Of a stretch of DNA of 64,000 nucleotides, positions 37,350 to 48,689 are shown piece by piece. Source of the stretch: Polytrichum commune. Its lineage: Eukaryota; Streptophyta; Polytrichopsida; Polytrichales; Polytrichaceae. Location: contig OX485805.1 in the NCBI GenBank assembly GCA_950295325.1, positions 51,732,758-51,796,757 on the forward strand, written 5' to 3'. Within the stretch, counting starts at the first letter, position 1. Each line of letters begins with the position of its first letter. A program made the translations under genes and the position numbers. Below the pieces are notes generated by a model. The model saw nothing but the letters and a program-made list of their open reading frames with translations, was not told where the DNA came from and did not search any database.

Positions 37350-37357
37350 CATGTTTC

Positions 37358-38580
37358 CAAGACTAACTGAAAATTGTGACAATGAATTGCTTATGAGGCA
37401 CCATCAACAAAGGATTATATCCATATGATTAGTTGCTTGGATAGAGAGATAGATAGATAGATAGAAACTTGACTCCTAAGAACGCAAGCATACATGAAGA
37501 GCTTCTTCACATGAGCCCATACATGTTAGATTTTTTTTAATGTTATGTTCTCCCACATTGTGTGTGTGTGCGTGTGTGTGTGTATATATATATATATATA
37601 GAGAGAGAGAGATCAAAACATCAAACAAAATAATTTCATTCATTTCATTCATTTCATGAGAAACTTGACGCGGTTTAATACAATTATAAAAGTCATATAG
37701 GGGTGAGAGGTTCTTTTGTAAGTGAAAGATTGCATGTTCTTCATTTGGCAAAGATGTCAAATTGTCTTGCAAGATGAACCACTTCCTGGTGCATAGATTA
37801 TATGCATTGATGATGATTGTGAGTTTTGGAGGTGGTAAAAAATTCCAATACCTACATGTGGAAAACATACATATCTATCTATCTCTCCATCTTAGCAAGT
37901 TATATATCATTTAAAGTGCATAGTCTCATTTTCAAGAACGTTGAGGGATTTAGGGGTTGATCTTCACTTACGTACAATTTGACCACGAGACTGCAAATGA
38001 CGACACCTAATTCTAATGTTTAGAGGGTTGGTAGACATTAAGGTCCGACTTCCAAAAACTTGGGATCCAAACCACCCTCTTTATGGACCTTGTTTTGGGA
38101 CTAACTTAAAGATTGAGCCCAAGCTTGTAGTTGACGTTGAAGTGAAAGCACTTTTCCTCCCAAAAAACATACTCTAACAATCTTCATTACTTCTTGCAAA
38201 AGGGTGCATTTCAAAGAAGTTAATCACCCTTATCAAAATAGGTATACTCAAAACACTCACCAAACCTAAATTCACCACTATGTACCACATGTATACATGT
38301 GGAAGTAACAAATGTATGCATGTGGTACATAGTGGCAGTTTTAGGTTTAGTAATGATTTTGAGTATATCTACCTTATAGATTGCGAGTTCCAACTCACAG
38401 TGGTTGTGATTACGGTTAACCATGACCACAACCACACCTGCAAGTTGTAGTGTAAATGATACTTCAAATTGGGTGGAATGTTTAGTGAGTTGGGAATGAC
38501 AAGATTCAACAAAGAAGTGACACCTTATTAACGCCACCCCTCATTTTGTCATAAGATAGATGTGCCTAATTCCAACATAG
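37358..38580. other. Intergenic DNA with microsatellites and a hairpin
   Basis: GATA units occur at 37444-37463 and a TG/TA/GA compound repeat at 37559-37612. At about 38,240-38,380 two arms pair around CCACATGTATACATGTGG-like sequence (ACTCAAAAC... and GTTTTAGGTTTAG...), suggesting a further foldback element. No gene was seen. Confidence 0.5.
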
Positions 38581-38589
38581 CAATAATTT

Positions 38590-38880
38590 GGACACCTATA
38601 TATGAGTGGTATGTGGTTGGTGTGGATCTAGTAAGGGATACCAAAAATACACGTGTTTGAAAGAGATTGGATTGTGTGCTCAAAATATGCTTATCTTCCT
38701 AAGGTCAATAATCAACAAATTGGGGGGACCTATATGACCATTTAACGAGAACGAGTATCTTCACTTTAATAATACATATGATTCTCGCATGAGCTCCAAG
38801 AATCACGATAAACTAGCTACTGCCTCGATTTGCATTGCTAACCATATGGTTCGAACTATGTGTTTCAATCCCAAAAGAAG
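38590..38880 (+). repeat. Old dispersed repeat, copy 3 (uninterrupted)
   Basis: Same consensus as 15280-15720 but without the MITE, so it serves as empty-site reference for that insertion. Confidence 0.6.
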
Positions 38881-39828
38881 TGAGATGGTTGGAGAAAATA
38901 AACCATTTAAGACTTATCTACCGTACTATATGCTTAGGCCCTAGTGTAATTACTTGGGTTCAGAATTAAGGTAGCCGACCCATTCCCAACCAATTAAGTA
39001 ATTTAGCACATTCGCGGTTCATATACGATTAGAGAAAGAAATACTTGTGTAAAAGGAATAGAAATAAGTAGCAAATCATATTTTTCATTTTTTTTGTGCA
39101 ATAACCAAATTATTATGAATTTTCTAAGTGGACATTCTCTTCGACCTATACTTGTGATGTAGGCTACCCTCTTTCTAATCACCAATCGCTTACAAAATCA
39201 AGAACGCTTGATTCCCATCATCAATAATTGCGACACCCAAATATGCTTGCAATCTAGAACTTAGATGTCAACTTAACTAGTGACATTTGACTAAGTTAGA
39301 TTTTGACCATGTCATGTTAGCACTAATAAGAGATTGGCATTGTAATGCATGGAAATAGGTAGGCCTAAGGTGCGAGAATGGGGCGGTGGTCGGGAATGGG
39401 TCAGCTACCTTATGCTCTCACCAATAGGATTGCTCGATGTCGAAGTGTCTTTGAAGCCTTCCAAGGTAATTTTGTTTGAATGTGCTTCAACTAAGGTAGA
39501 TGAGGATAATGTGGACACCTCTAGCCAATAGATTCAAGCATTAGAAGCTTGAGCAAGGGAGCAATTGCGAATTATGAGCAAAGAGTTTGAAAGAATTGAA
39601 ATGGGAGTTGAGGAAGGTATCAATCTAGGCTCCGGAATCAAAGATTCTTTGTTTTCCAATTTTTTGTTATAGGGGGGAACTCTTTTATCATTGTGCAAGT
39701 GGACATCATCATTAGCATATTCTACATGAGTCATTTGCCAATGAAAACCAAGTTCAATGCCAATATTAGTTGTGTCATGTCTCTAAAGTGGTATGGTGGG
39801 TGTACTTTGATTTTGTGAAGGTGACTAA
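38881..39828. other. Unassigned intergenic DNA
   Basis: A 60-codon open frame near 39,350 has no recognisable similarity. No gene can be supported. Confidence 0.5.
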
Positions 39829-40573
39829 GGTAGAGGGTGGTCAAACCAACACTTACAACACTTACTTATGGCTATTTGGTTGATATTATAGAGAATTCAT
39901 ATTAGTCTTTGAACTAAACACATGTATAAAGTAGAAGGAGGAATATTTTTAGCCTCAATTGAATAGTTGATGAATATTCAAAGTCAAAACCACTAGCTTC
40001 CTTAAACCAATCTCTAGGCCCTGTGTAAGACAACCTTGCATATGATGAGGTCCCCCACCTTCATTGTTACAACCAACACAAGATTGCCTAGAACCAACAC
40101 AACATAGTTGGGTACTACACCCAAGCTAGATCAAAGCCCAACTAGTAACGGTGTGCAAGGCCACACGGCCACCTCCATGATCCCTCCTGGTTCGGTTGCA
40201 AAACCGTCACTATGCATCCCATGTACCGATGGCCTTTATGCCTAGAACCGACCCCCTTTGTGCTTTGTGGGCTTACCTCCTTGACTTTGTGAATAGAATG
40301 GCTAGAACCGCCCCCCGCCCCCGTGAATAGAATGCTTAGAATAGGCATTGACAAGCCACCCTGAAACTCACCTTGAACAAACATGAGATAGAGTGCAGCC
40401 CGTCACCTACCCTACATGGAGGTAGTGGAGGCCGGTTCGAGGTGGCGCCATTGATGGTACCTAAAACTGTCACTATGTGGACCCGGGCACTCCTACACTA
40501 TGGGAACAATCCAAGATAATGGAGTGTTGATGATTGGGAGGCGTCATAGGTGTCGGCTTTGGCACCCTCTACC
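39829..40573 (-). mobile_element. PIF/Harbinger-like non-autonomous element, copy 1 (745 bp)
   Basis: Ends are GGTAGAGGGTG and CACCCTCTACC, flanked by TAA on both sides (39826-39828, 40574-40576). A 3 bp TWA duplication is typical of PIF/Harbinger. The reverse complement aligns over its whole length with 42767-43545. No transposase is encoded. Confidence 0.85.
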
Positions 40574-41043
40574 TAAACCCAAATATCATCAAAGTGGCGA
40601 CTAAATCACCATATATTGCTCACTTACCATATTAGAACGACTGTATCGCCAATTAGGCGCCAATAATGGGTGTCCAATTAAGGAAGCTAACCAAACTAGT
40701 GCCCTCTACCTTATTGGAGCACTAATAAGTTAGAGGACGCTAAAGTGTCAACTTTTGTGGTTGGAGGATGGCATATATGTGTGTGAGAGCTAGTTGGGAC
40801 CCACCATACAACCTCGATGACCTGGCATGGAGCCAATGAGAAGCGCACAATCGATTCTCCACCGCCGATTGGTGGACAAATTTAACCTCCGTCACCTTGT
40901 GATAGGTTCACACGGCTATGGGGCTATCTTGTGGGCCGGTGCCTTTCTAGCCTCTACACGTGCCTCTATTACCATGTGGTCCAAATCCATTCTCCAATAA
41001 CTTTGGTGTTTGGTTTAATTATACAATAGAGTATGTGTAAAGT
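40574..41043. other. Unassigned DNA with a partial terminal repeat
   Basis: GTGCCCTCTACCTTATTGG near 40700 and TTAGAGGACGCTAAAGTG near 40733 resemble ends of the PIF-like family, suggesting a short, degenerate third copy. Confidence 0.4.
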
Positions 41044-41540
41044 AAAGCGGACGAAACCATGGGTTCAATCCAAACCACGAGTTTATGAGAATTCACACGA
41101 ACATAACATTATTCAGATCCATAACAATGTTTCGTGGGACTGACAATGTTCCACAAAACATTGTTATGGATCTGAATAAAGTTACGAGGTCATCCAAGTT
41201 TTTTTAATGCTTAAATTGTCATACACAAAAGTGGTGTCGGGGGTATAAAGAACTGGTTTTCTAGCTTGTCCTACTAGGATGGGTGGGCTAAACTAGCCTT
41301 GCATAGGCTCATATGGGATTTATGACAACATGGTTCATGTATAAACCCTAAATTAAATCTTAGAATTCTCTCAAACTTTGAGAGATGGAAAGAGGAGGTC
41401 CCAAAAGTTCCACTCAGCTTTTAAAATAAGCTACAACATATGACGAGTTAATGAGCTCTTGATAGAAAGTTTTCTCAAAGGAAGGATGAAATCCACATTT
41501 TCGTCGCTCTTTGAGGGACTTTACGGATAACTCTAATGAT
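41044..41540 (-). repeat. Dispersed repeat R1, copy 3, containing a MITE
   Basis: Reverse complement of the R1 consensus: GAGTTTATGAGAATTC, CCTACTAGGATGGGTGGGC-like, GAGAGATGGAAAGAGGAGGTC-like and GAAAGTTTTCTCAAAGGAAGG-like blocks are all present. Confidence 0.8.
41101..41183. mobile_element. MITE, family B, short copy (83 bp)
   Basis: Almost entirely two complementary arms: ACATAACATTATTCAGATCC on the left, complement of AACTTTATTCAGATCC on the right, around GTGGGACTGA. ACGA lies on each side (41097-41100, 41184-41187). Alignment with R1 copies at 23150 and 35315 gives the pre-insertion site with one ACGA-equivalent. It appears to be an internally deleted version of the 15499-15660 element. 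Confidence 0.85.
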
Positions 41541-42766
41541 CATAGGTTGTTCCTAAATTAGGTGAAACATAGGTATGTCCACGTACCTTCGAATCTTAGA
41601 AACTGTTAAAATCGATTTACATTTGAGAAGCAATTTAGGGACTCATGGTTGGTTACACAAAAGGCTACGAATTGACATTCAAGCATATTTGGACAAACCA
41701 CTTGTCCAAAAATGATGAGGGATGTGCACTTGTGGGGACAAAACATCAAACGACACAACAACCACAACAATTCCAAGTTTGCCAACCACTATATTTGTGT
41801 AGTTTTGTGATACAATGCACCTTGTATTGGCAATCATAATTGTCCAATATCCATGCATGTAAATATAAACAAATAAAATATATAAATAGAAATCTTAGTG
41901 AATGGCTCTTGACAATTATTGAAATCTCATTGGTTGAGAGTGTCACATGCTACCGTTCTAGGTTTACACGAGGGCAATTATGGACTGCAACCTATGATAA
42001 TGTTGGTAGAGTTGTAGGGGGAGTTTTTGGGACAACTCTTGAAGGTAGGCACGTCAGAATGTGCAGCAAAAAATTTGGATTTACACTAAGGACTTGTGAC
42101 TTCCAAAAGACTTTGGATTATGATGCATGGACTTCTATATACTCTCATCCAAAAAGCAGAGTATCATGGTCAATTTAAGAGTCACGACCTAATGCCTATA
42201 AGTAGTGTGTTGCCACACTGATTAGCCATGTAAACAAGCATGTAAACAACGTTACAAACTACACTAAATATCGTATGTAGTGTCACTTACTATTTGAAAT
42301 TATGTGATGCTATAATTATTTATATTATCTATCAATTTTTTTTCTTCCAACAAAGGTCAAATAGGTTGTTTGGACATTATAGAACACTAACATTTTTACT
42401 TCGTAAAAGAAATGTAAATGTAAAAATATTTAGCAGTTTGTAACTCCAAATGGTATGTGACACTAAATACAATGTTTGGTGTAGTTAAAATGAATTTATA
42501 GAAAATACATGTAACTCCAGATGTGTTTTTACCAATTTAACATTATGTACTTTATGACAAAGGAAACGTCACTGAGATCCACTATAGAGAATACTCAAGA
42601 TTATAGAGGAGACTTGTTTAAGTAAGGTTTTTCCTAGTGTACTGGGATTTTTTTTTTAAAAACGAAAAAATGTGTTTTAAAATTTCTAGATATAATTATC
42701 TTAAGTTTTTTTTTTTAAAAGGTTCAACGTTCATTGAAAAAACTACGCTCTAGATATGTCTCTTAA
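41541..42766. other. Unassigned intergenic DNA
   Basis: Open frames at 41,645-41,839 and 41,840-42,178 have no recognisable similarity. No gene can be supported. Confidence 0.5.
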
Positions 42767-43545
42767 GGTAGAGGGTGCTAAAATCAACACCCTGCCTTAA
42801 ACCAACATCTATAAACGCTTCCCAATCACCAACACTCTACTACCCTAAACCGTTCCTCATGGAAAAGGAGTGTCGTGGTCCACAATGTGACGGCTTTAGG
42901 TGCCATTAGAGTGGCATCACCGCATATCAACCTCCAGTACCTTCATATATGGTAGGTAATGGGCTTCACTCTATCTTGGGTTGGTTCAAAGTGGGTTTAG
43001 GGTGACTTGTCAATGTCTATTCTAGCCATTCTATTCACGGGAAGAGGGGGGGGGGGGGGGACGATTCAAGCCTTAGAGCCAAGGGGGTCGGTTATGGGTA
43101 CAAAGGGGAGTCGGTTATGGATACAAAAGGGGGTCCTTTATGGGCAGGAAGGGGGTTGGTTCTAGGCTGCAAGGGGGTTGGTACCGGGATGCAAAGGGAC
43201 GGTTTCACAATCAAATTGGGTGGGATCATGGAAATGGCCATATTGGGCTTTGATCTAGCTTGGGTTTAGTACCCAACTTTGTCATGTTGGTACTAGGCAA
43301 TGAAAGTGGGGATTCTCATCATATGCAAGGTTGTCATACACGGGGTTGAGGGATCGGTTTAAGGAAGCTGGTGGTTTTGACTTTGAATATTCATCAAATA
43401 TTCAATCAAGGCTATCTTTCTTTTTCTTTTTCTTTTTCTTTACACCTATGTTTAGCCCCAAAGCTAATATGATTTCTGTTTATATCAACCACATAGCCAT
43501 ATGTATGTGCAATAGCTTAAAGTGTTGGTTTAAGCACCCTCTACT
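42767..43545 (+). mobile_element. PIF/Harbinger-like non-autonomous element, copy 2 (~779 bp)
   Basis: Begins GGTAGAGGGTGCTAAAA after TAA (42764-42766) and ends GCACCCTCTACT before TTA (43546-43548). It aligns end to end with the reverse complement of 39829-40573. It contains a run of about 14 G near 43047 and a CTTTTT-type microsatellite near 43420. Confidence 0.8.
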
Positions 43546-44184
43546 TTAGATAGTATGAGATATGCAAGTTTTCAGTGCTCCTTATGTGAAAATAAAGCAA
43601 AATTCCCACAAAAAGAGAACTCTGATAACTTTCTACAAATGCTTGGATATGTATGGAGATATGAGCAACTATAGAAGTAGGGTCATTATGTAGTGGTTAG
43701 AGATAGCCTTGAGGTTGTACTTATATGTGGGCTCAAGGGAATGACTAGCCTATGCCTCAAGGTAGGAGCAACTACACTAAATATTGTATCTTGTGGTATT
43801 TGATGTCACTATGGTAATTTCTAGTGACACTTCTTATGACTAAGTTTATAAAAATTTCCATGAATAATACAAATTTGGATGAAGTCCGTGTCAATTATTG
43901 AAACAAAAAAAGCTTGATATATTTAGCATCCTAATATTTATGTGATGAAATATGGTCATGGATGATTGAAATGTGGATGAAAAACCACTTAACAGCAACA
44001 CTGTAAAGCTATAATGCCCTTTTTCTTTTAAAATTATACAAGAAAATGACAAATAACACTAGGTTTATATTTAGTGTTGGTGACACTACACATGCAATTT
44101 ACAATTAGTATTGAGTAAGACAAGTAGAATAGGTGAAACTAAATACAATATTTCGTGTAGTAAGATCTCCATGTAATGGAACTC

Positions 44185-44460
44185 GTTGAGACTAAGGGCC
44201 ACTTGACACTATGGTGGAGAAGTGCACCGGTCGGTCAAGAATTTTCGCCCCAAGACATGGTTGTTTGAGGCGAGGGATGGTATGCTGCAGAAGATGAAAA
44301 GACAATAAAATAATGCCTTAAGAAGTCTTGACCGGCCGTAGTGTAACCACCTACATGAGAAGTGTATTGGACAACTTCACCAAGAGGAGAAGTCCATCGG
44401 ACTACTTCACAAAATGGTCAAAGCCGGCCATAGTACAAACCTTACCTCCTAAATGACCAT
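44185..44460 (+). repeat. Transposon-like repeat, copy 1
   Basis: Carries CTAAGGGCCACTTGACACTA then TGGTGGAGAAGT, matching the complement of 46331-46372, and GGCCGTAGTGTAACCACC, matching GGCCGTAGTGTAAACCACC near 46259. It looks like a non-autonomous DNA element, but its far end and target duplication were not resolved. Confidence 0.5.
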
Positions 44461-44640
44461 TGTATTGATATTTAAAAAAAATTATATTGATTGAAAAATA
44501 AAATGCATATGGCAATGTTTTAGAACTTCTTTCGTGACAATAATCTATCTGAAAATGTTCCACCTCTATAATACATCCAAATTAGGTAAATAAGTAGGTA
44601 ACATTATCTTCTTATTGATTTTTCAAGAAATTACATGTTG

Positions 44641-45420
44641 GTATAGTCCAACCTTGTTAATACGACACTCGTTTATACGACACCCTCAATATTACGACAC
44701 ATTTTTACGAGACCAAACTTTTTAGTTCAAATGCCTCTTTTATACGACTACAACACTCGATAATGCAACATATAGAATCTTCGTTTTGTCATATTAAAGA
44801 GGTAGTTAATGCTAGAATTCCTTTCATCTATACAATGTGCATCTAAAACACATCCATTTTCACTTGGAAACCACTTGGGAACTTCACTTATTGTTAGGAA
44901 CTTAATGGTAATTAGGGTTACTAGTGTAGACTGGACATAGTCAAGGTGAGAGTGGCCTCTTGCCTAGTATGTTGACTTGTACATGGGTGATATAGTATCA
45001 CTAGTATCTTGATGCTAAACGTCATGCATCATTGTTGTCTAGTTTCTTATTAGAGAACTCTTTATATTTTGGTGTTAAAGAAATTATTGGTTTCCAAAAG
45101 TTAGATGGGAATTTAGATAAGATGACAATTGCTAACTTGGGTAGGCAACACCAAAGATCTTTGGACTCTTATTTTAAGAGTTATTGAGAATATTTGTAAT
45201 TGTTTGGAGTTATAAGTTATTATTTCATACCATCTATATTACTTAAACTCGTTGTAAATATTTTAGGCTCATATTACTTATGTTTTCATATTCCCTCAAT
45301 AATAGGACAACTTTACGTCATTTTTCATATTAATGAGAAGACGACAACTCAATGATACGACTTTTTTTGTATTTCTCAAAAATGTCATACTAAAAAGGGA
45401 GAAAAATAATGCAAAGATTT
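44641..45420. mobile_element. Possible pogo/Tc1-mariner-type element
   Basis: The left end (TATAGTCCAACCTTGTTAAT, then TACGACACTCG) resembles ends of plant pogo-like MITEs. TACGAC/ACGACA words recur at the left end (44,660-44,760), and GACGACA and ACGAC again near the right (45,348-45,362). About 540 bp of unrelated AT-rich sequence lies between. The assignment rests on resemblance only. Confidence 0.35.
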
Positions 45421-45562
45421 CTCTCGGGTCATCACACCCCCTTACGTTTCATAACCATGTGCAATAAAAGTTTGCTACCCTATATTGTATGCCATATATA
45501 ATTTTAAAATTTATGATATTTTTTCTACATATGCATCAGTGATCGGGCAGATTCTTGGGCAT

Positions 45563-45727
45563 AACCGGTTGAGATCCTAGTGTTTGCAAGTCCAACCGGT
45601 TACATGTGGACATCCTCCGGTTTTCCTTTACTAAATGGAGTTTATCTTCTATAAATTCCTCTCAAATGATCAGTAATTTTCCCGCAGTCTTGAACTTCAA
45701 CCGGTTATTTCTCAAACTCAACCGGTT
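45563..45727. promoter_or_regulatory. Cluster of four AACCGGTT palindromes
   Basis: Exact octamers at 45563-45570, 45594-45601, 45699-45706 and 45720-45727, plus CCGGTT at 45617 and 45743. Start-to-start spacings are 31, 105 and 21 bp, close to 3, 10 and 2 helical turns. No gene is adjacent. Function is unknown. Confidence 0.5.
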
Positions 45728-46099
45728 CATCTGTAACTAACTGCCGGTTCTCCTCGATCATTGATATGCATAACCATTGATAATATCTTTTGTATCTTTT
45801 TTTGAAAATTTTAGGCATCTTTATTTTTTTAGTAATTGTTTCAATTCAATTTTGCGTCATTCTAGTTAGAAATGGTATGTTTTTTTTTTTTTTTTTTTTA
45901 AATCATCAAATTTGGTTACCATTTTTTACTATGTAGTATATACCGTGTATATCTACTCATGAAAAACAAATGATAAAAATTTGACCCATTTTGGTGATGT
46001 TGTATGTAAAAAGCAAATTTGTTTTATGGCACGTGATGTTCAACTTGACAATGGAGTGCACCCCTTGAGAGATTTCTATAAGGAAGAAATATTTTATTG

Positions 46100-46372
46100 A
46101 AGTTGGAGTTCTCCAGAGGCCAAGTTTCGTGTCTGAGGCTTTGAGGTTGCCCAAGAAACTTGATCTCCAAAGAACTCCCCTTGGAAAAAGTGTCGCCATG
46201 TTGCCAACCATGTCAGTTTTTCATCCATGTACAAAGTTCTCCCCCAAAGGACTCTTGGCCGTAGTGTAAACCACCACCGGACAAGAGTTTCACTCTCGGC
46301 TAAGCAAATTTCAGAATTTCCCTGTAATGCTTGATTGGAGGACTTCTCCACTATAGTGTAAAGCGGCCCTAA
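46100..46372 (-). repeat. Transposon-like repeat, copy 2
   Basis: Reverse-complement partner of the 44185-44460 repeat (shared terminal block with GGGCC, ACACTATAGTGGAGAAGT). The 85-codon minus-strand open frame here is not a recognisable protein and is probably non-coding. Confidence 0.5.
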
Positions 46373-46485
46373 GGCTTAATTGCAACCTAGTGCATTATGC
46401 ATCCTACATCTCGAGATTAAAAGCAAGTAACATATCATTACATGTAATAGGCGCTGACCCACCAAATTGAAGTACCAAGTTATAT

Positions 46486-46811
46486 ATGAACCTTATGGCG
46501 GTACCCTAGGGTACAACATAAATTTCATGCAATCAAAGGTTTAGTTATTTGATTGGTCTCTGACCTTTGTACACTTTGGAATTTGCGAGGAGTCCTTGGA
46601 TATGCAACCAAGTCAACAATCCATCCTTTCAATCTTCAAAAATTATGCACAAACAATTCTTATGTTTTGGTCGCTGATGAGATTGTTCTTATCAAATGCA
46701 GTCCATTGGCACCCTTCCGGTCAAAATTGGAGTTATATTGAGTGAGATTTTGACTTTATGGGAGAGCCGGGGTATTGTGGTACCCCGGGGTACCACCATA
46801 AGGTTCATATA
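46486..46811. repeat. Inverted pair of GTACC palindromes
   Basis: GAACCTTATGGCGGTACCC at ~46488 pairs with its near-complement at ~46785-46807. Each end carries a perfect palindrome: GTACCCTAGGGTAC (46501-46514) and GTGGTACCCCGGGGTACCAC (46777-46796). GCAATC follows both. This is probably a small transposon-like unit. No target duplication was found. Confidence 0.6.
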
Positions 46812-47095
46812 CCTAGCATGCAATCTTCAAGGGACCATGTGCATCTAAGAGACATGCCTTCTTCCTACAAATCATGTTTGTCTTTTCATGTGAAAATTGC
46901 CTTGTCTCTTCTTCATGTGATTTGTGGACAATCCTACATTTTGGTGCTTATTTTCCTATGTATATGCATCTTTCTAACTTCATCTTTATATAGATGTAAA
47001 CAAATTGGCATAGAAGATATCAACAAACAACTTGCAAAACACACCATAAAAGAGTGGAGACGACAAAAACAAAAGAAAATAGGCTGAAACATATT

Positions 47096-47251
47096 CATAA
47101 CATTAGTAAGTTGTGTGCGTTTGTTATGTGGGCTATGGGAATTCTAACCATGGGATGCACAAAACTTGCGCTGAGAGACTGAGATATAGATTGAGCTCCA
47201 AGCATCCCATAATTATAAACCCATGGCCCACATTTGCTTAGTAATGTTATG
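47096..47251. mobile_element. MITE, family A, copy 2 (156 bp)
   Basis: Left arm CATAACATTAGTAAG, then ATGTGGGC and TCTAACCATGGGATG. Right arm complementary, ending TAATGTTATG. Same family as 35805-35974; the loops differ. Confidence 0.8.
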
Positions 47252-47564
47252 TTGCAAATAAAAATATTATGCATGATATACTATGATGTAGAAAGGCACC
47301 TACTACGACCCTTCTTGGTTTCTTGAGCTCTTGACCTCATGATTTCAACCCTCCAAAGGGCCTTTGCAAGTGCCATCATCCTATACATTTGTTCTCATAT
47401 GTATCTATCGACAATTAATGGGCTCTAAGGACTAAGGTAAACATGCCTAATTCGATTACTTATCTAAATTGGACTCCTTATATTAGAGTGGCATGTTCCG
47501 GATAGGTGGTAGTAACCCTCAGATGAAGAAACTATTATTTTATCCTTGTTTTGATTGAAAGCCA

Positions 47565-47705
47565 TCTATCTATCTATCTATCTATCTAGTGGTATGCGGT
47601 TAGGTGTGGATCTAAGAACGAACACCAAAAAGACATGTGTTTAAAAAGGATTTAACTACATGCTCAAAACTTATTAGTCATTAAAGGTTCATTAGTGACA
47701 TAATT
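47565..47705 (+). repeat. CTAT microsatellite and partial old dispersed repeat (copy 4)
   Basis: About six CTAT units are followed by GGTATGCGGTTAGGTGTGG and further consensus blocks of the 15280 family. Confidence 0.55.
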
Positions 47706-48044
47706 TGGGATGAAGGGGGAGATACATGGGTCATTCTATGGCTCCAACACTTTCGACTTTGAAATAATCATAGCAATATCAAGGAAGACTAAAAAATTAT
47801 ATCACATTTGCCAATCCAGAGAATACTCTAACCCTAAAATCCAAGCTGAGAATCATGACATACAACAAAAACTCAAAATTTTAAAACACATTTTCCTTAA
47901 GAACTAACGTATGTGCACATATTGTGGACAATGTACCTTATAATAACACAATCTAGGATTGATTTTCATCTCACATCTAAAACTAAGGACATCATAAATT
48001 TCATTTTTGGATTAGTGTCCATAATAGGTGCACATACCTTATAC

Positions 48045-48196
48045 CATGCCCACACTTACCTGGTGTAGGCGACCATGTAACGACTCTTGCCAGTAGGGGG
48101 CACTTTTAGCTCCAATTGGCTAGTGTTGACCATTGGATGTCACCAATGATGATAGAAACCGTTCATTGGTGGCCCACACTAGTAAACGGGGGCATG
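48045..48196. mobile_element. MITE, family D, copy 1 (~152 bp)
   Basis: Ends CATGCCCACACTTACC and the complement of CATGCCCCCGTTTACTAG. The interior matches 48927-49087 (CCAGTAGGG, CACTTTTAGCTCCAATTGGC and GATAGAAACCGTTCA-type blocks). Confidence 0.75.
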
Positions 48197-48689
48197 CTAT
48201 TAAAGAACCAACCATTGAAGTGGATGTGATGCGTTTGGCCTAATGTTGGACCGGTATATAGGTGAATATGCACGGGCTTAGTAATCAACGCCAATAATGT
48301 TATCAAAGAACCTACCTAGGGATATCAAAATTGTTATACTAGTCAAATGTTTATATTTGGTGGTATGTTAAGGTGAGAGAATCTTTGTACACTTGAGTTG
48401 TTATTTGGGTCAATACTATTCTAAATCACATTGATACTAGAGTGATTTACCTAGGCATAAAAGTTCTTGCATGGTATATAGACCCGAATGCCATCGAAAA
48501 CAAAAATACCATCAAATACCCATGCTATCTTGGTATCAAAAAGTGTGAAATCCTCATTATAGATCCCCAAATGGATAAAAAAAAGATGTTATCAATCCAA
48601 CACTAATTAGGACATGGCCCAACAAAAAGAAAAAGGAAGAGACAAAAAGAAAAGCAAACAAAGTACACCCTAATTTCTGTAATGTCACC

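Noticed and set aside
46094-46351. 85-codon minus-strand frame as a possible exon of the divergent gene at 49,535
   Set aside because: It lies in a transposon-like repeat shared with 44,185-44,460 and lacks splice-site and homology support.
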